This document shows positions 34,123 through 44,937 of a DNA stretch of 64,000 bases, piece by piece. Within the stretch, counting starts at the first letter, position 1; each line of letters begins with the position of its first letter. The stretch lies in assembly GCF_029931775.1 (NCBI RefSeq), contig NC_079312.1:13709821-13773820 (forward strand). The letters run 5' to 3'. The position numbers and the translations under genes are program-made. The notes beneath the pieces are model-generated. The model was not told the DNA's origin. It saw only the letters and a list, made by a program, of their open reading frames with translations, and ran no database searches. The stretch comes from Euleptes europaea (Eukaryota; Chordata; Lepidosauria; Squamata; Sphaerodactylidae).

Positions 34123-34235
34123 CAAGAGTCCAGTAGCACATTAAAGACTAACAAAAATATTTTCTGGCAGGGTGTATGCTTTCGTGAGCCACAGCTCACT
34201 TCTTCAGATGCAGCTAGTGATGTTACTCTGCAAAC
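34123..34235 (-). repeat. Penelope-like 3' end (second family) with hammerhead core
   Basis: Minus strand: CTGAAGA, stem GTGAGC/GCTCAC, GAAAGC, then the tail TTTTTGTTAGTCTTTAATGT. Confidence 0.65.
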
Positions 34236-34292
34236 ATCCGAGCACTTTGAGAAAAACGCCAGAGGGGCAGTCGATTCATCTGGCGCAGCAAC

Positions 34293-34509
34293 TGGTTTTG
34301 CCAACCTCCAGGCGGTATCTGGAGATCAACCAGAATTACAACTGATCTCCAAGTACGAAATCTGTTCCCTTGGAGGAAATGGCAGCCTTAGACTGTCGGT
34401 TGTAGGGGATCATATGGGAACCATATCCCTTTCCCTTAATTCTGCTTTCCACATACTCTCTTCCCAAATCTCCAGAAATTCCCCAAGCCATAGCTTGGGG
34501 CAACCTTAA
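34293..34509 (+). repeat. hAT-like MITE (GGGTTGCCAACCTCCAGG family)
   Basis: Starts TGGTTTTGCCAACCTCCAGG and ends CCATAGCTTGGGGCAACCTTA, with the family's central GATCTCCAAGTACGAAATCT. Worn. Confidence 0.6.
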
Positions 34510-34529
34510 CAACGACACAGAAGCCTGGG

Positions 34530-34600
34530 GGTATCAGACTCACAAAATTGTATTTGAGCCAGAACTTTTGTGAGTTTGAGCTCACTTTGTCAGATAATTC
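34530..34600 (-). repeat. Hammerhead-tail repeat, third variant
   Basis: Minus strand: CTGACAAAGTGAGCTCAAAC followed by TCACAAAAGTTC. This is a hammerhead core in which both CG pairs of CTGACGA and CACGAAA became CA. Confidence 0.45.
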
Positions 34601-34795
34601 ACAGTGGGTAGCCGTGTTAGTCTGTTTGCAGTAGTCAAAAAGGGCAAGAGTCCAGTTGCACCTTAAAGACTAACAAAAATATTTTCTGGTAGGGTATGAG
34701 TGTATCTGAAGAAGTGAGCTGTGGCTCATGAAAGCTCATACCCTACCAGAAAATATTTTTGTTAGTCTTTAAGGTGCTACTGGACTCTTGCCCTT
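34598..34795. mobile_element. Head-to-head dimer of second-family Penelope-like 3' ends
   Basis: Left arm GGGCAAGAGTCCAGTTGCAC ... GGTAGGGTATGAG and right arm CTCATACCCTACC ... GTGCTACTGGACTCTTGCCC mirror each other. A perfect 12-bp duplication TTTGTCAGATAA flanks it (34586-34597, 34796-34807). One hammerhead core on the plus strand at 34703-34740. Confidence 0.8.
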
Positions 34796-35129
34796 TTTGT
34801 CAGATAAGTGCACCTCAGACTGGTGAATATATGTGTTGTCATAGGTTGCAGACAACAAAGGCAGGAAGGGAAAGATGTTACGGAGACAAATCGGTATAAA
34901 ACAAGATCCAGTCAAAATGTTTATAGGTATTTATACCCTGCTTTTCTTTAGAATGGAGACCCAAAGCAGCATGCAACAATGTTGCCCTTTGCTCTGCTTT
35001 ATCCTCATAAAGTTCTCATTATAATTACTGGCGATGGTTCTCATTATAATTACTGGCCTCCCTAGTCCTTTCCCCACCCCCCTTTCCCCGCTGCTGAGCA
35101 CCACCCCTTCAAGACCACCTTAGGGTGTG

Positions 35130-35325
35130 GTTAGATTAATTTATACAAATTTATGTCTCTGGAGTTTTGGCGCCATTGAGAGGCATTACTGGGCTATTTT
35201 AAATTATCTTAAACTATTTTAATGGGTTATTGTTTTATTGTGTTTTTAGACTGTGTAAGCCGCTCTGAGCCCGACCTTCGGGTTGGAGAGAGCGGGGTAG
35301 AAATGTCATAAATAATAATAACAAC
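35130..35325 (+). repeat. LINE 3' tail (L2-like)
   Basis: TGTGTAAGCCGCTCTGAGCC ... GGTTGGAGAGAGCGGGGTAG ... ATAAATAATAATAAC. Confidence 0.5.
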
Positions 35326-35334
35326 AACATTCTG

Positions 35335-35440
35335 TGGGTTTGGTTAGGTTCAGAGTGTGTGACCGGCCCGAGGTCACCCAGCAAACCTCCGTGGCACAGT
35401 GGGGATTCGAACCTGGGTCTTCCAGATCCTAAAGTTAAAC
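35335..35440 (-). repeat. tRNA-derived SINE fragment
   Basis: GGGATTCGAACCTGGGTCTTCC is an inverted B box; AGGTCACCCAGC is the usual body. Confidence 0.5.
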
Positions 35441-35524
35441 AGTATATATACCTATCACACCTAATCCCATCAAGCCTGCTATTCACATTTACATACTGTT
35501 CCTCTACTTAAAGACCGATGGATT

Positions 35525-35672
35525 CACATTCTAGCTGTATCTGAAGAAGTGAGCTGTGGCTCACGAAAGCTCATACCCTACCAGAAAATATTTTTGTTAG
35601 TCTTTAAGGTGCTACTGGACTCTTGCCCTTTTTGACTACTGCAAACAGACTAACACGGCTACCCACTGTGAA
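35525..35672 (+). repeat. Penelope-like 3' end (second family) with intact-looking hammerhead core
   Basis: GTAT-CTGAAGA-AGTGAGC TGTG GCTCAC-GAAAGCTC-ATAC keeps all hammerhead constants and a 4-bp stem I. Tail through AGACTAACACGGCTACCCAC. Confidence 0.7.
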
Positions 35673-36234
35673 GTATATATACCGTTCAACTTATTCAGAC
35701 TTGATGACATCTTTATGACTGGGATACCTTAATCAGTGCACCATAGTAGGCAAGAAATCCAACATCTCCCCATTTAAGAGGGTTTTATAAAAGGAATTAA
35801 ATTTTCAGATTAATTGAAGCCTAAAACTGAAAAGGAAAACCTGGATGGTGTTTATAAGTAAACCTTATATTTTATAAACATCACTTTTACTCAGTCATAA
35901 AGATTGTTATACTGACATATATTTGTATATTTGAATATCTGTATAATGGTAGAATTATATTCTGGATTTTAAAGGATTCTTCCAGATCCTAGTCTGACAC
36001 TCTATTCATCCCAACAGGCTGGCAAGTATAATCAAAAGAGTGATCAAACCACTTAGAATGATAGCACTGCAGGATAATTTAAACTGGAGGTTGAACCTCA
36101 AAGTAGGTATTCCTCCACTGAACCTGACCTCCTCCGAGGGCATAGCCAGGTGCCCAGAGTGGCTGGCATGACTATGGGGAGGGGGATGCTCCGGCACCCT
36201 TCCCCTCTCTGCCCCTTGAGGACTGTTGGACCTC

Positions 36235-36320
36235 TAGAGGAACTGGTTGGCCACGGTGTGAGACAGGATGCTGGACTAGATGGACCACTGGTCTGATCCA
36301 GCAGGGCTCTTATGGCAACA
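36235..36320 (+). repeat. CR1-like 3' fragment
   Basis: AACTGGTTGGCCACGGTGTG ... GGTCTGATCCAGCAGGGCTC. Confidence 0.55.
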
Positions 36321-36540
36321 CGTTGGGTCAAAGTTCCTCTGACGTGACCTGGACACAGACAGATGTCAGGAACTGGGGAATTTGTTTCTCAAATACCTGA
36401 GGCCAGGGGTTTGGCTTGGGACTGTAGCACAGGGGGGAAGATACTTAAAGTCTTCACCATTTACTGACGGGATACACGGTCAACCTCCTGACTGGGCCAA
36501 TAATCCCCACAAAGGTTGCCTGTGCAGGTAATCTTTGTAC

Positions 36541-36660
36541 TCTGGCTGAAGATCTTGCTGACGAAGGGAGCTTTGACTCTCAAAAGCTTATATCCTGGAA
36601 AACGTGTTGGTCTTTAAGGTGCTATGGACTCAATTCTTGCTGTTCTTCTGGAGACCAACA
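36541..36660 (+). repeat. Penelope-like 3' end (hammerhead-tail family)
   Basis: CTGACGAAGGGAGCTTTGAC then TCTCAAAAGCTTATATCC, followed by TGTTGGTCTTTAAGGTGC and GACCAACATGGCTACCACC. GAAA is altered to CAAA. Confidence 0.5.
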
Positions 36661-36672
36661 TGGCTACCACCA

Positions 36673-36895
36673 GAGATAGGGTTGCCAATCTCCAGGCAGT
36701 GGCCGGAGATCTCCCGCTATTACAACTGATACCCAGGCTAGAGAGATCAGTTCCCCTGGACAAAATGGTCACTTTGTCAACGGGACTCGATGGCATTGAA
36801 GTCCCTCCCCTCCCCAAACCCTGTCCTCCTCAGGCCCCACCCCTCAAATCTCCTGGTATTTCCCAACCTGGAGCTTGCAACACTTTTGGGGGGTT
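36673..36895 (+). repeat. hAT-like MITE (GGGTTGCCAACCTCCAGG family)
   Basis: TAGGGTTGCCAATCTCCAGG ... GAAGTCCCTCCCCTCCCCAA ... CCCAACCTGGAGCTTGCAAC. Confidence 0.7.
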
Positions 36896-37212
36896 TGCCA
36901 TCAGTGAATTCCTTTAGTCGGCCACATGGCTGCTTCCTTCTTATACCTCCTCAGTGGTCTGCTGCCCTGCAGAATGAGAAAGGAGACACCTTCCCTTGAG
37001 CAGAAAGCTAAACGTTTATCCCCCCCGGTTTTATCTTGTTAAATCGTAATAGTGTGGTTTGATTTCCTTGTTGCCAAGCTGCTTAGTGAGATTACTGAGC
37101 TTAGAGCACAGCAAGTTGATATTTAATAATGTTTCCTTTGCTCGTAGGCATGTCACGCATATTTTATGATTTGCAATATATTTCCTTGTGCATCTTCCAA
37201 TCCTTTTTCGCG

Positions 37213-37345
37213 TTTCATAGAGTTGGAAGGGACCACCAGGGACATCAAGTTCAACCCCCTGCACAATGCAGGAAATTCGCAACTACCTCCCCCCTCCACA
37301 CCCCTAGTGACCAGAAGATGGCCAAGATGCCCTCCCTCTCCAGCT
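37213..37345 (-). repeat. CR1 3' tail
   Basis: ATAGAGTTGGAAGGGACCAC ... CCCTGCACAATGCAGGAAAT ... CCAGAAGATGGCCAAGATGC. Confidence 0.7.
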
Positions 37346-38505
37346 GATTGAGATCAGTTTCCTCTTTCTCCTGGCTAAGAGATGTTTAACATATGGCCCG
37401 ATCCAATCGGGATACTGTGCAAATTGTCTGAATTGTAGATCAAACTGGCAGGATGTGGGGGCAGCTAAGTCATAAAACATTGAAAGCTTTTTCAAAGGCT
37501 GTGTGTCTGGGCTTTGCAGTAAATAAGACACATGTCCAACATTTACTACACAACTGAGGCACAAACTTTCTTGAATCTAGATTAGAAGGACAGTTCAGTT
37601 CCACCTCACACACACCCCCAATGTTGCAGAGTGCGAAAGAGTAAGAATTCTCTTCTAGAGGTTTCCACTTTAACATATTTGTGTTTCTGGGTGAGTTAAC
37701 ATGTTCTGAATAGGAATAGGCAGCCGGCATGGAGCCCTGACTCATACAGAGAAACAATGGCCAACTCCCTGTCAGAGTGGCGAATTCTCTGGAGTTGAGG
37801 AGACACACAGAACTGCCAGTGAGACATACAACTTGCCCCCACAGGCCTTCTCCGTCTGCAAAAACACAGGGAAGGGAATGATGAAACCTCTCCCACCACC
37901 ACGCAGGTGTTTGGGACAACTTTTTCCCCTCACACACCATTTTGAAGCTTGTGTTTAACGCCTCATCTAGTCAGACTCTCAAAGCAAAACCAAATGAGAT
38001 GCTAAACCTTCAGAGTCTGCAGTGCCCACAATTTTTTGTTTTGTTTCAACTTAAATCCCCAGCTTGTAGACCCTGTTTCGAATCCAGGCTGTAGCAAAGG
38101 GGGAAGAGTGGATTTTGCCTTCCTCTTCGCACCATGTATTTAGCCCATAATGACCCCACGGAGTGCCAATCCAGAGCTCTCTTTCCACAGTACCTATACT
38201 ACTGGCAGGACTGGAGTTGGTAGAAAACATGGTGGAGTAATCCCCACAGACGCCCACCCTGAATCACCTCAGCAGGTGTCCCCAATGTGTTGCCCATGGG
38301 CACCACAGTGCCCACTGTTTCTTGCACCTGCCAAATATTTTTTGGAGGTGGGGGGGGCAGGTCGGGCTTTTGCCTAGTAAGCCCTCTGACTGACTATTGG
38401 AGAATTTATTGGCTTTGCAGACTTTTTTAAATGTTGCTTTGGCAGCAGCTGCCACCACAACACAAGGATCTGCACTGTCTTACAGAAGTTAAGCTGTGGC
38501 AATCA
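37346..38505. other. Stretch upstream of gene B, no gene seen
   Basis: No coding exon, RNA gene or strong repeat recognised. Confidence 0.3.
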
Positions 38506-38509
38506 TTTT

Positions 38510-38590
38510 GTGGCTAACCAGGGCTGATCCTGCTTAGCTTCTGAGATCTGACGAGATCAGGCTAGCCTGGGCCATCCAGGTCAGTTGCTC
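38510..38590 (-). repeat. 5S-rRNA-derived SINE head
   Basis: Minus strand: CTGATCTCGTCAGATCTCAG and AAGCTAAGCAGGATCAGCCC match the 5S rRNA internal promoter region. Confidence 0.7.
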
Positions 38591-38885
38591 ACCATGCTGT
38601 CGCATAATTCCAAACATGCCCACAGGCTCAAAAATGTTGGGGACCCCTGGCCTACAGAGTTCTGGCATTTCCCCCCCATACACTACAATGCAAAGGAGAT
38701 TTCACATTTATTCATTTATGTCAGATATTTCTACCCACCTTTTGACCACACTGTCCCCCATGGTGGCTTCCAACTCATCATTGACCACCATATCCAAGTC
38801 TGACTTTGAAGGACTGAGGGTCTGATTCAGTGTAAAGCAACTAAAGAAAAGGGGAACAAAGAAACTCAACTTAAACGTCAGGGGA

Positions 38886-39516
38886 AACCAAAGGGGTTAA
38901 GCTAAACAATATCTAATATAGCAAGCAATAAATCTATTTTTATTCTATATTATGCACAACTGTATTTAAAAACACAGGGCCTAATATACAGGCTTCCTAA
39001 AAAGCACAAACATAGTTACATATAACACACATAACAGTTGATGTTAGTGCATAAAATCAACTGTTATGTGCTGGTTATCTTTGTAACTATTTTGTGTTTT
39101 TAGGAAGCCTGTATATTAGGCCCTGTGTTTTTAAATACAATAGTGCACAACGTATAATAAAAATAGATTTAAGTAAAGGTAAAGGTCCCCTGTGCAAGCA
39201 CCAGGTCATTCCTGACCCATGGGGTGACGTCACATCCCGACGTTTCCTAGGCAGACTTTGTTTATGGGGTGGTTCGCCAGTGCCTTCCCCAGTCATCTTC
39301 CCTGGGTACACATTTTACCAACCTCGGAAGGATGGGAGGCTGAGTCAACCTTGAGCTGGCTACCTGAAACCGACTTCCGTCGGGATCGAAATCAGGTCGT
39401 GAGCAGAGCTTTTGACTGCAGTACTGCAGCTTACCACTCTGCACCACAGGGCTCCTACAAAAAATAGATTTACTGGTTGCTATATTAAATATTGTTTAGC
39501 TCAACCCCTTTGGTTT
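38886..39516. repeat. Long palindrome split by a SINE
   Basis: The left arm 38886-39047 is the reverse complement (with mismatches) of 39055-39171 plus 39473-39516. The SINE 39172-39459 sits within the right arm. The loop is about 8 bases. Confidence 0.75.
39172..39459 (-). mobile_element. tRNA-derived SINE (type 3) with target duplication
   Basis: Inverted full-length copy ending in the head complement CTGCACCACAGGGCTCCTAC. 13-bp duplication AAAAATAGATTTA at 39159-39171 and 39460-39472. Confidence 0.8.
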
Positions 39517-40064
39517 TCACTGATTTCGTATAAACCAACTTCATACGTATGCGTGTGAAGCTCTTTCCTCACTGTAGAGTCGAACAAGATGCCAAAAAGG
39601 GCAACCGAAATGACTGAGAGGTTGGAGCCAGGGTTGTCAGCTGCCTAGAGGGGGAAAAAATCCTGTCCCTTTTATCAGAGGCTTAAGGGGATGCTATCAA
39701 CCAGGTGATGTTCTTTACCTTCCACAACACAAAAAGCTTCAGCTGGCCATTTCCACACACTGAGCCTGGATTCAAGGGCTAGGACAGCTTTTTCCAGGCC
39801 TATAGGCAACCCTATTTGGAGCACTTTCCCTACAGGGGCTTTTTTTTAAGAAAGAAAAGATGACAACTGTATGTGCGTGTTGGAGAGAGAGAAAGAGACA
39901 ATGAAGCACGATCAAATTATAAACAGTGCGGAGAAAAAGAGAAGCTTTTCCTCTCTCAGAATATTCAGTGACACCAAATGAAACCGATTATTAGTCGAGT
40001 CTGAAGGGACACAAGATGTTAGTCTGCACAATAAAATTTTTGGGGGAGGAGGCCACTGAAGGGT

Positions 40065-40661
40065 AGAATCATAGAGTTGCAAGGGACCACCAGAGTCATC
40101 TAGTCCAATCCCCTACACAATTCAGGAAATTCAAAACTACCTCCCCACCACACCCCCAGTGACCCCTACTCCATGCCCAGAAGATGGCCAAGGTGCCCAC
40201 CCTCTCATGATGTGCCTACGGTCATAGAATCAGCATTGCTGATAGATGGCCATATAACCTCTTCTTTAAAACCTCCAGGGAAGGAGAGCCCACCACCTCC
40301 TGAGGAAGCCTGTTCCACTGAGGAAGAGCTCTAACTGTTAGAAAATTCTTCCTCATGTCTAGACAGAAACTCTTTTGATTTAATTTCAACCCGTTGGTTC
40401 TGGTCTGACCTTCTGGGGCAACAGAAAACAACTCGGCACCCTCCTCTATGCGACAGCCCTTCAAGTACTTGAAGATGGTTATCATATCCCCTCTCAGTCT
40501 TCTCCTCTTCAGGCTAAACATACCCAGCTCCTTCAACCTTTCCTCATATGACTTGGTCTCCAGACCCCTCACGATCTTTCTTGCCTTCCTCTGGACACGT
40601 TCCAGCTTATCTACACCCTTCTCAAATTGCGGTGCCCAAAACTGAACACAATACTCTAGTT
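40065..40661 (-). mobile_element. CR1 LINE, 3' part (right piece continues at 41219)
   Basis: The frame encodes the ORF2 end (YCVQFWAPQFEKGVDKLERV, MFSLKRRRLRGDMITIFKYL, ALPQWNRLPQEV) and the CR1 3' UTR. Split from 41219-41870 by a hAT-type element. 5' truncated; not active. Confidence 0.85.
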
Positions 40662-41218
40662 CAGGGGTGGGGAACCTCTGGCCCTTGGGCCATAAACGGC
40701 CCATGACATCATTGGCAGCGACCCGCGGACTCTCCTGTGGAAGCCACCGCCATTGCTGCCGCAGGGCAGCGCACATTCGTGTGGGTGGGAAGCCGAGAAG
40801 GCTTCCAGCTGATCACTCCCGGCCACTTGCACAGCCGGGTGTGGGCATGGGCAGGGGAAGCCGGGAAGGCTTCCTCCGATCGCTCACGGCCGGGAGCGTG
40901 CGTGTATGTGTGTGGAGCTTTTTTTCTGTCTTTCTCTCCCTCCCTCCCTCTTTCTTTCTCTTTTCTTTCTTTCCTCTCCCTTCCTCCATTTCTTTCTCCC
41001 TCTCTTTCTTTCTTCCTCTTCTTCCTTCCTTTCCTTCCTTTTTTTCTTTCCTTCCTTCTCTGTGTAGCCTCTCCTAGGGTTGCCAAACTCCAAGTGGTGG
41101 CTGGAGACCTGGCAACCCTAACCTTCCCCCCCCTGGGAGATTTACCCCTAGTATGGGCCCCGAATGATGTTAAAAATATGCAAATGGCCCTTGGCAGGAA
41201 AAAGGTTCCCCACCCCTG
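40662..41218. mobile_element. Non-autonomous hAT-type element, 557 bp
   Basis: Ends CAGGGGTGGGGAACCT inverted, 8-bp duplication CTCTAGTT/CTCTAGGT, inserted in CR1. A pyrimidine-rich (CTTT/CCTT)n core produces spurious Lys/Glu and Ser/Phe frames. Confidence 0.85.
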
Positions 41219-41870
41219 CTCTAGGTGAGGTCTAACCAGAGCAGAGTAAAGCGATACCATCACTTCACGTGATCTGGACTAGTGTCCAGATAGTTACTTC
41301 TGTTGATACAGCTCAAGATTGCATTTGCCTTTTTAGCTACCACATCACATGAGTATGTTCAGTTTTTGGTCTACTAAGACCTCAAGATCCTTTTCATACA
41401 CAACTGCTAAGACAAGTCTCCCCCATCCAATAATTATGCATTTGATTTTTCCTACCTCAATGCAGAACTTTACATTTATCTCTGTTGAAATGCATTTTAT
41501 TAGTTTTAGCCCAATTCCCCAGCCTGTCAAGATCATCCTGTATCCTGGCTCTGTGTTCTACTGTATTTGCTACCCCTCCCAATTGAGTATCATCTGCAAA
41601 TTTAATAAACATCCCCTCCATTCCTTCATCCAAATCATTTATAAAGATGTTGAACAACACAGGGCCCAGGACAGATCCCTGAGGCACTCCACTAGTCACT
41701 TCTCTCCAAGCAGATGAGGAACCATTAACAAGCACTCTTTGGGTGTGATCTGTCAACCAGTTACAGATCCACCTAACAGTAACAGGATCCAAATCACATT
41801 TCCCGAATTTGTCAACAACTGTTAAATCAGATAGATAAGTAGAACCTCCCTGTACACAGGCAGTTTACCC
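41219..41870 (-). mobile_element. CR1 LINE reverse-transcriptase part
   Basis: The frame carries TSGVPQGSVLGPVLFNIFIN and FADDTQLGG, reverse-transcriptase core motifs. Same copy as 40065-40661. Confidence 0.85.
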
Positions 41871-42014
41871 CTAAATATCAGATTCTGAGGACAAGCAAAA
41901 GTGGACAGCCCTCTCCTTCATGCCTCCATCCAACTTATTTTGGTAGTCACTGTTAAGAAACGCCATGCTGGATTAAATGGGCATTTTAATCCAACTGACA
42001 ACTGCAATTCTCAT

Positions 42015-42196
42015 CCCCTCCCTTCCCATGTGAGTCTCTAGTCTGCTGAATATTCTTGCGGTGTCAAAATGATACTCTCGGGCTTTTAAGAAAAAAGGCT
42101 TCTGTGCCTCTTGGATTCTCATGTGTGTAACAATGAGATTTGCTATCGAAGAGTTTCTGATGGAAAAAAAATCAAATATTCACAGCCTAAGCCCCA
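42015..42196 (-). pseudogene. Relict zinc fingers in gene C 3' region
   Basis: Directly after the gene C stop, the minus strand still reads like worn C2H2 repeats: SSIANLIVTHMRIQEAQKPF is a helix-plus-linker match to xxLxxHMRIHTGEKPF, followed by FSRLETHMG, another helix half. The cysteines are gone. It is best read as former coding sequence that became 3' UTR once the present stop arose. Confidence 0.6.
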
Positions 42197-43005
42197 TCAG
42201 TGCCGTATGTGGATTCTCTGGTGGCTGACCAGCGTGCCCCTGTGGCTAAAGCTTTTCCCACATTGAAGACACCCGTAAGGTTTCTCCCCTGTATGAATCC
42301 TCTGATGCTCGATGAATTTATCACGCCGGTAAAAGTTTTTGCCGCACTCGGGGCATTCGTAGAGGCTCTCGCCAGTGTGAAGTTTCTGGTGCCTCTTCAG
42401 ATTCATGCTGTGGCTGAAGAATTTTCCACAGTAGGAACACTCATAGGGTCTCTCTCCAGTGTGGATTCTCTTATGGGCCTTGAGCGTTCTTCTGCAAGAT
42501 AAGCTCTTCCCACATTCAGAGCACTCGTAGGCGTTTTCCACTGGATAGGTGCTCGGATGCCTAAGCAACGCTTCTCCCTGGTTTAAGTTCCTCCAACGGT
42601 CAGGGTAACCAGCTCCAAGATGGCTTCTCTGCTCGTTACGAAGGTATGGGTTTTGCGAGAATTCTTCCCCCCACACTGGGCATTCATAGGAGTCCTCTCC
42701 AGCGCGGATCATGACAAGTCCTGATTTGTAGCGGCATCGTCTCCCATACTTGGAGTCCGAGGCCAGGTCAGGCCCCGCATGCAGTGTAGTTTTGCTGTCG
42801 GCTGCAGTACGAATTCCTGTGAGGGTGCTAGACTCATTCCTTCCCTTCACGAGCTTCCTTTCAGGCAGCCTTTTGAACGTGTACCTTTGTTCTTGAATCT
42901 CTGGCGGCGCCACCAACTCGTGGGTTAAATCCAGCACCGTTTCCTCTGGCTCGCTTCCCTCACAATGTGAATTCTTTACCTTAACCTTAATCCTCTTCCT
43001 GCCAC
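42197..43005 (-). CDS. Gene C exon 6: C2H2 zinc-finger exon
   Basis: The last exon starts after gtctccccag (phase 1) and ends at TGA 42199-42197. It encodes a basic leader, one decayed finger (CPVWGEEF) and four canonical C2H2 fingers joined by TGERP/TGEKP-type linkers. Residues at helix positions -1, 2, 3 and 6 read C-R-T-A, H-M-N-R, R-D-K-E and H-G-T-S in finger order. Four fingers is short for the family. The sequence after the stop still resembles decayed fingers (see the separate entry), so the array was probably longer once. Confidence 0.8.
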
Positions 43006-43134
43006 CTGGGGAGACAGAGAGAAGAGTTCTGTTCTGCTTTTCCAAAACGCCACCGCCTCCTTCATTCTCGCTTTATTAAAATACGTCAACCGCGCCTTTG
43101 TTTTGTGGCCCAAGGCAGCTTGCCAATCCAAATT

Positions 43135-43560
43135 TAAAGTGTAAAAGGCACCACAAAAGCCTCAACAATACTGAAGCTGGAGGATGAGAGATTCAAAACA
43201 GATAAAAGGAAGTATTTCTTCACACAATCCATAGTTAAATTGTGAAACTCCCTGCACATGGATGTGGTGATGGCTGCCATCTTGGAAGGCTTTAAGAGGG
43301 GAGTGGACATGTTCATGGAGGAAAGGGCTATTCATAGCTACTAGTCAAAATGAATACTAGTCATGATGCATACCAATTCTCTCTAGTATCTCAGGAGCAT
43401 GCCTATTATATTAGGTGCAGTGGAATGCAGGCAGGACAATGCTGCTGCAGTCGTCTTCTTTGTGGGCTTCCTAGAGGCACCTGGTTGGGCCGCTGTGTGA
43501 ACAGACTGCTGGACTTGATGGACCTTGGTCTGGTCCAGCATGTTCTTATGTTCTTACTTC
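43135..43560 (+). repeat. CR1-like LINE 3' end
   Basis: AAACTCCCTGCACATGGATG, GGAAGGCTTTAAGAGGGGAG, GGTCTGGTCCAGCATGTTCT; same subfamily as 2104-2470. Confidence 0.7.
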
Positions 43561-43959
43561 TTTCACCCAAAACACCTGCAGCTTATGCTCCATGAAATGC
43601 CCAGGCAAACAAAAAAAGCATTCCTTGCCCCCACTCTCTTCCTTTAGGGAGCCCATTCCACAGAGCAGGAGCTACAGTGGAAATGGCTCGGGGGAGGGGG
43701 GCTCTAGTTGATGCTGGGAGGGCAACAACCAGCAGGTGGCAGCCTGAGGACCACATCTGGCCACATGGGGAGACACCATGAAGGGCTTTAAAGGCCATAA
43801 CTGGCACTCTGAATTAGACTTGCCGCTGAGCCACAGCCCCTCCCCTGCCTCCTGGAGGGAAAAATGAGCATGAACCAAGGCTTGGTTGCCAGGCTTCTGC
43901 ATGCCCCTCCCTCATCCTTTCTTGCATGGAAAAGTGTGACTAAAAAGGAAGCCGAAAAG

Positions 43960-44277
43960 GAGAGTCAGCGTGGTGTAGTGGTTAAGAGTGGTGGTTTGGA
44001 GTGGTGGACTCTGATCCGGAGAACCGGGTTTGATTCCCCACACCTCCACATGAGTGGCGTAGGCTAATCTGGTGAACTGGATTTGTTTCCCAGCTCCTAC
44101 ACACGAAGCCAGCTGGGTGACCTTGGGCTAGTCACAGCTCTCTCAGCCCTACCTATCTCACAGGGTGTCTGTTGTGGGGAGGGGAAGGTAATATAAACCA
44201 GTTTGATTCTTCCTTATGTGGTAAAGAAAGTTGGCATATAAAAACCAACTACTCCTCCTCTTCTTCTTCCTCTTCCT
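43960..44277 (+). repeat. Sauria-SINE-like element
   Basis: Head GAGAGTCAGCGTGGTGTAGT, B box GGTTTGATTCCCC (duplicated segment), tail AAGTTGGCATATAAAAACCA. Confidence 0.8.
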
Positions 44278-44548
44278 GCCAATGATGTATCAATGCAGAT
44301 GTGCAAGTTAACCAGAGTTCCTCCCCACATGCACACACACTAATAAGAGATTTACAAGCCTAGTTTGGGATGGGGTAGCTGTGGGCTGATTCCAAATAAC
44401 CTGCGTACCTTCAAATTATACATCATCAGTAACCAGAGTTGGTTTGGGGAAAGATGAGAGGGAGTCAGGGGTCTTTGGCAGCCATCTGTGGGAAGCCAAA
44501 CTTCTTTCAATAAAAAAATTACCAAAAAAAGCTCCTTCAGCTCCTTAC

Positions 44549-44656
44549 CTGATCCTCGGCCTGCAAGATTCCCTCTTTCCTCCGGGAACTCAATGAACAT
44601 CACTTCCTCTTGTTCTGGATGGGAAAGGAGGTCAGGTTTAGGAACCAAAAGTCCTT
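44549..44656 (-). CDS. Gene C exon 5: KRAB-B-like segment
   Basis: A 108-bp exon, phase 1 to phase 1, encoding LLVPKPDLLSHPEQEE, which matches the KRAB B-box pattern (xVSKPDLIxxLEQ). The donor is tcag|gtaagg. The acceptor lies in a CAAGAAG tandem (NAGNAG) context, so the exon could also start 3 bp later at 44653 in the same frame. Gene B uses the first site, which is why it is chosen here. Confidence 0.72.
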
Positions 44657-44937
44657 CTTGAGAGCAGAGAGAGAAACAGAATTAGTTCTGGCGCTTTGGA
44701 ACACACAAAATATTTGTGGCTTTTTTCACACTTCTATAATGGGTAAGAGGCATACATAATACATGACCAAACATCCATGCATTTGGAAAGCAAAAGACTG
44801 TATTTGAGAAAACTGGAAGTCAACAGTGCCCCTGTGACAGCCAGTGTGACAATTCCTATTCTCCTCTCAGACCTATCTGCATGCCTAACAACAAACATAT
44901 CAGATCACAGAAAGAGATGACCAGTGCCATCCAAAGG

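Noticed and set aside
38510-38590. 5S rRNA gene
   Set aside because: Only the internal promoter part is similar, with many changes and no full 120-base gene; it is the head of a SINE.
40709-41263. Lys/Glu/Arg-rich and Ser/Phe-rich frames
   Set aside because: Low-complexity pyrimidine tract within a non-autonomous hAT-type element.
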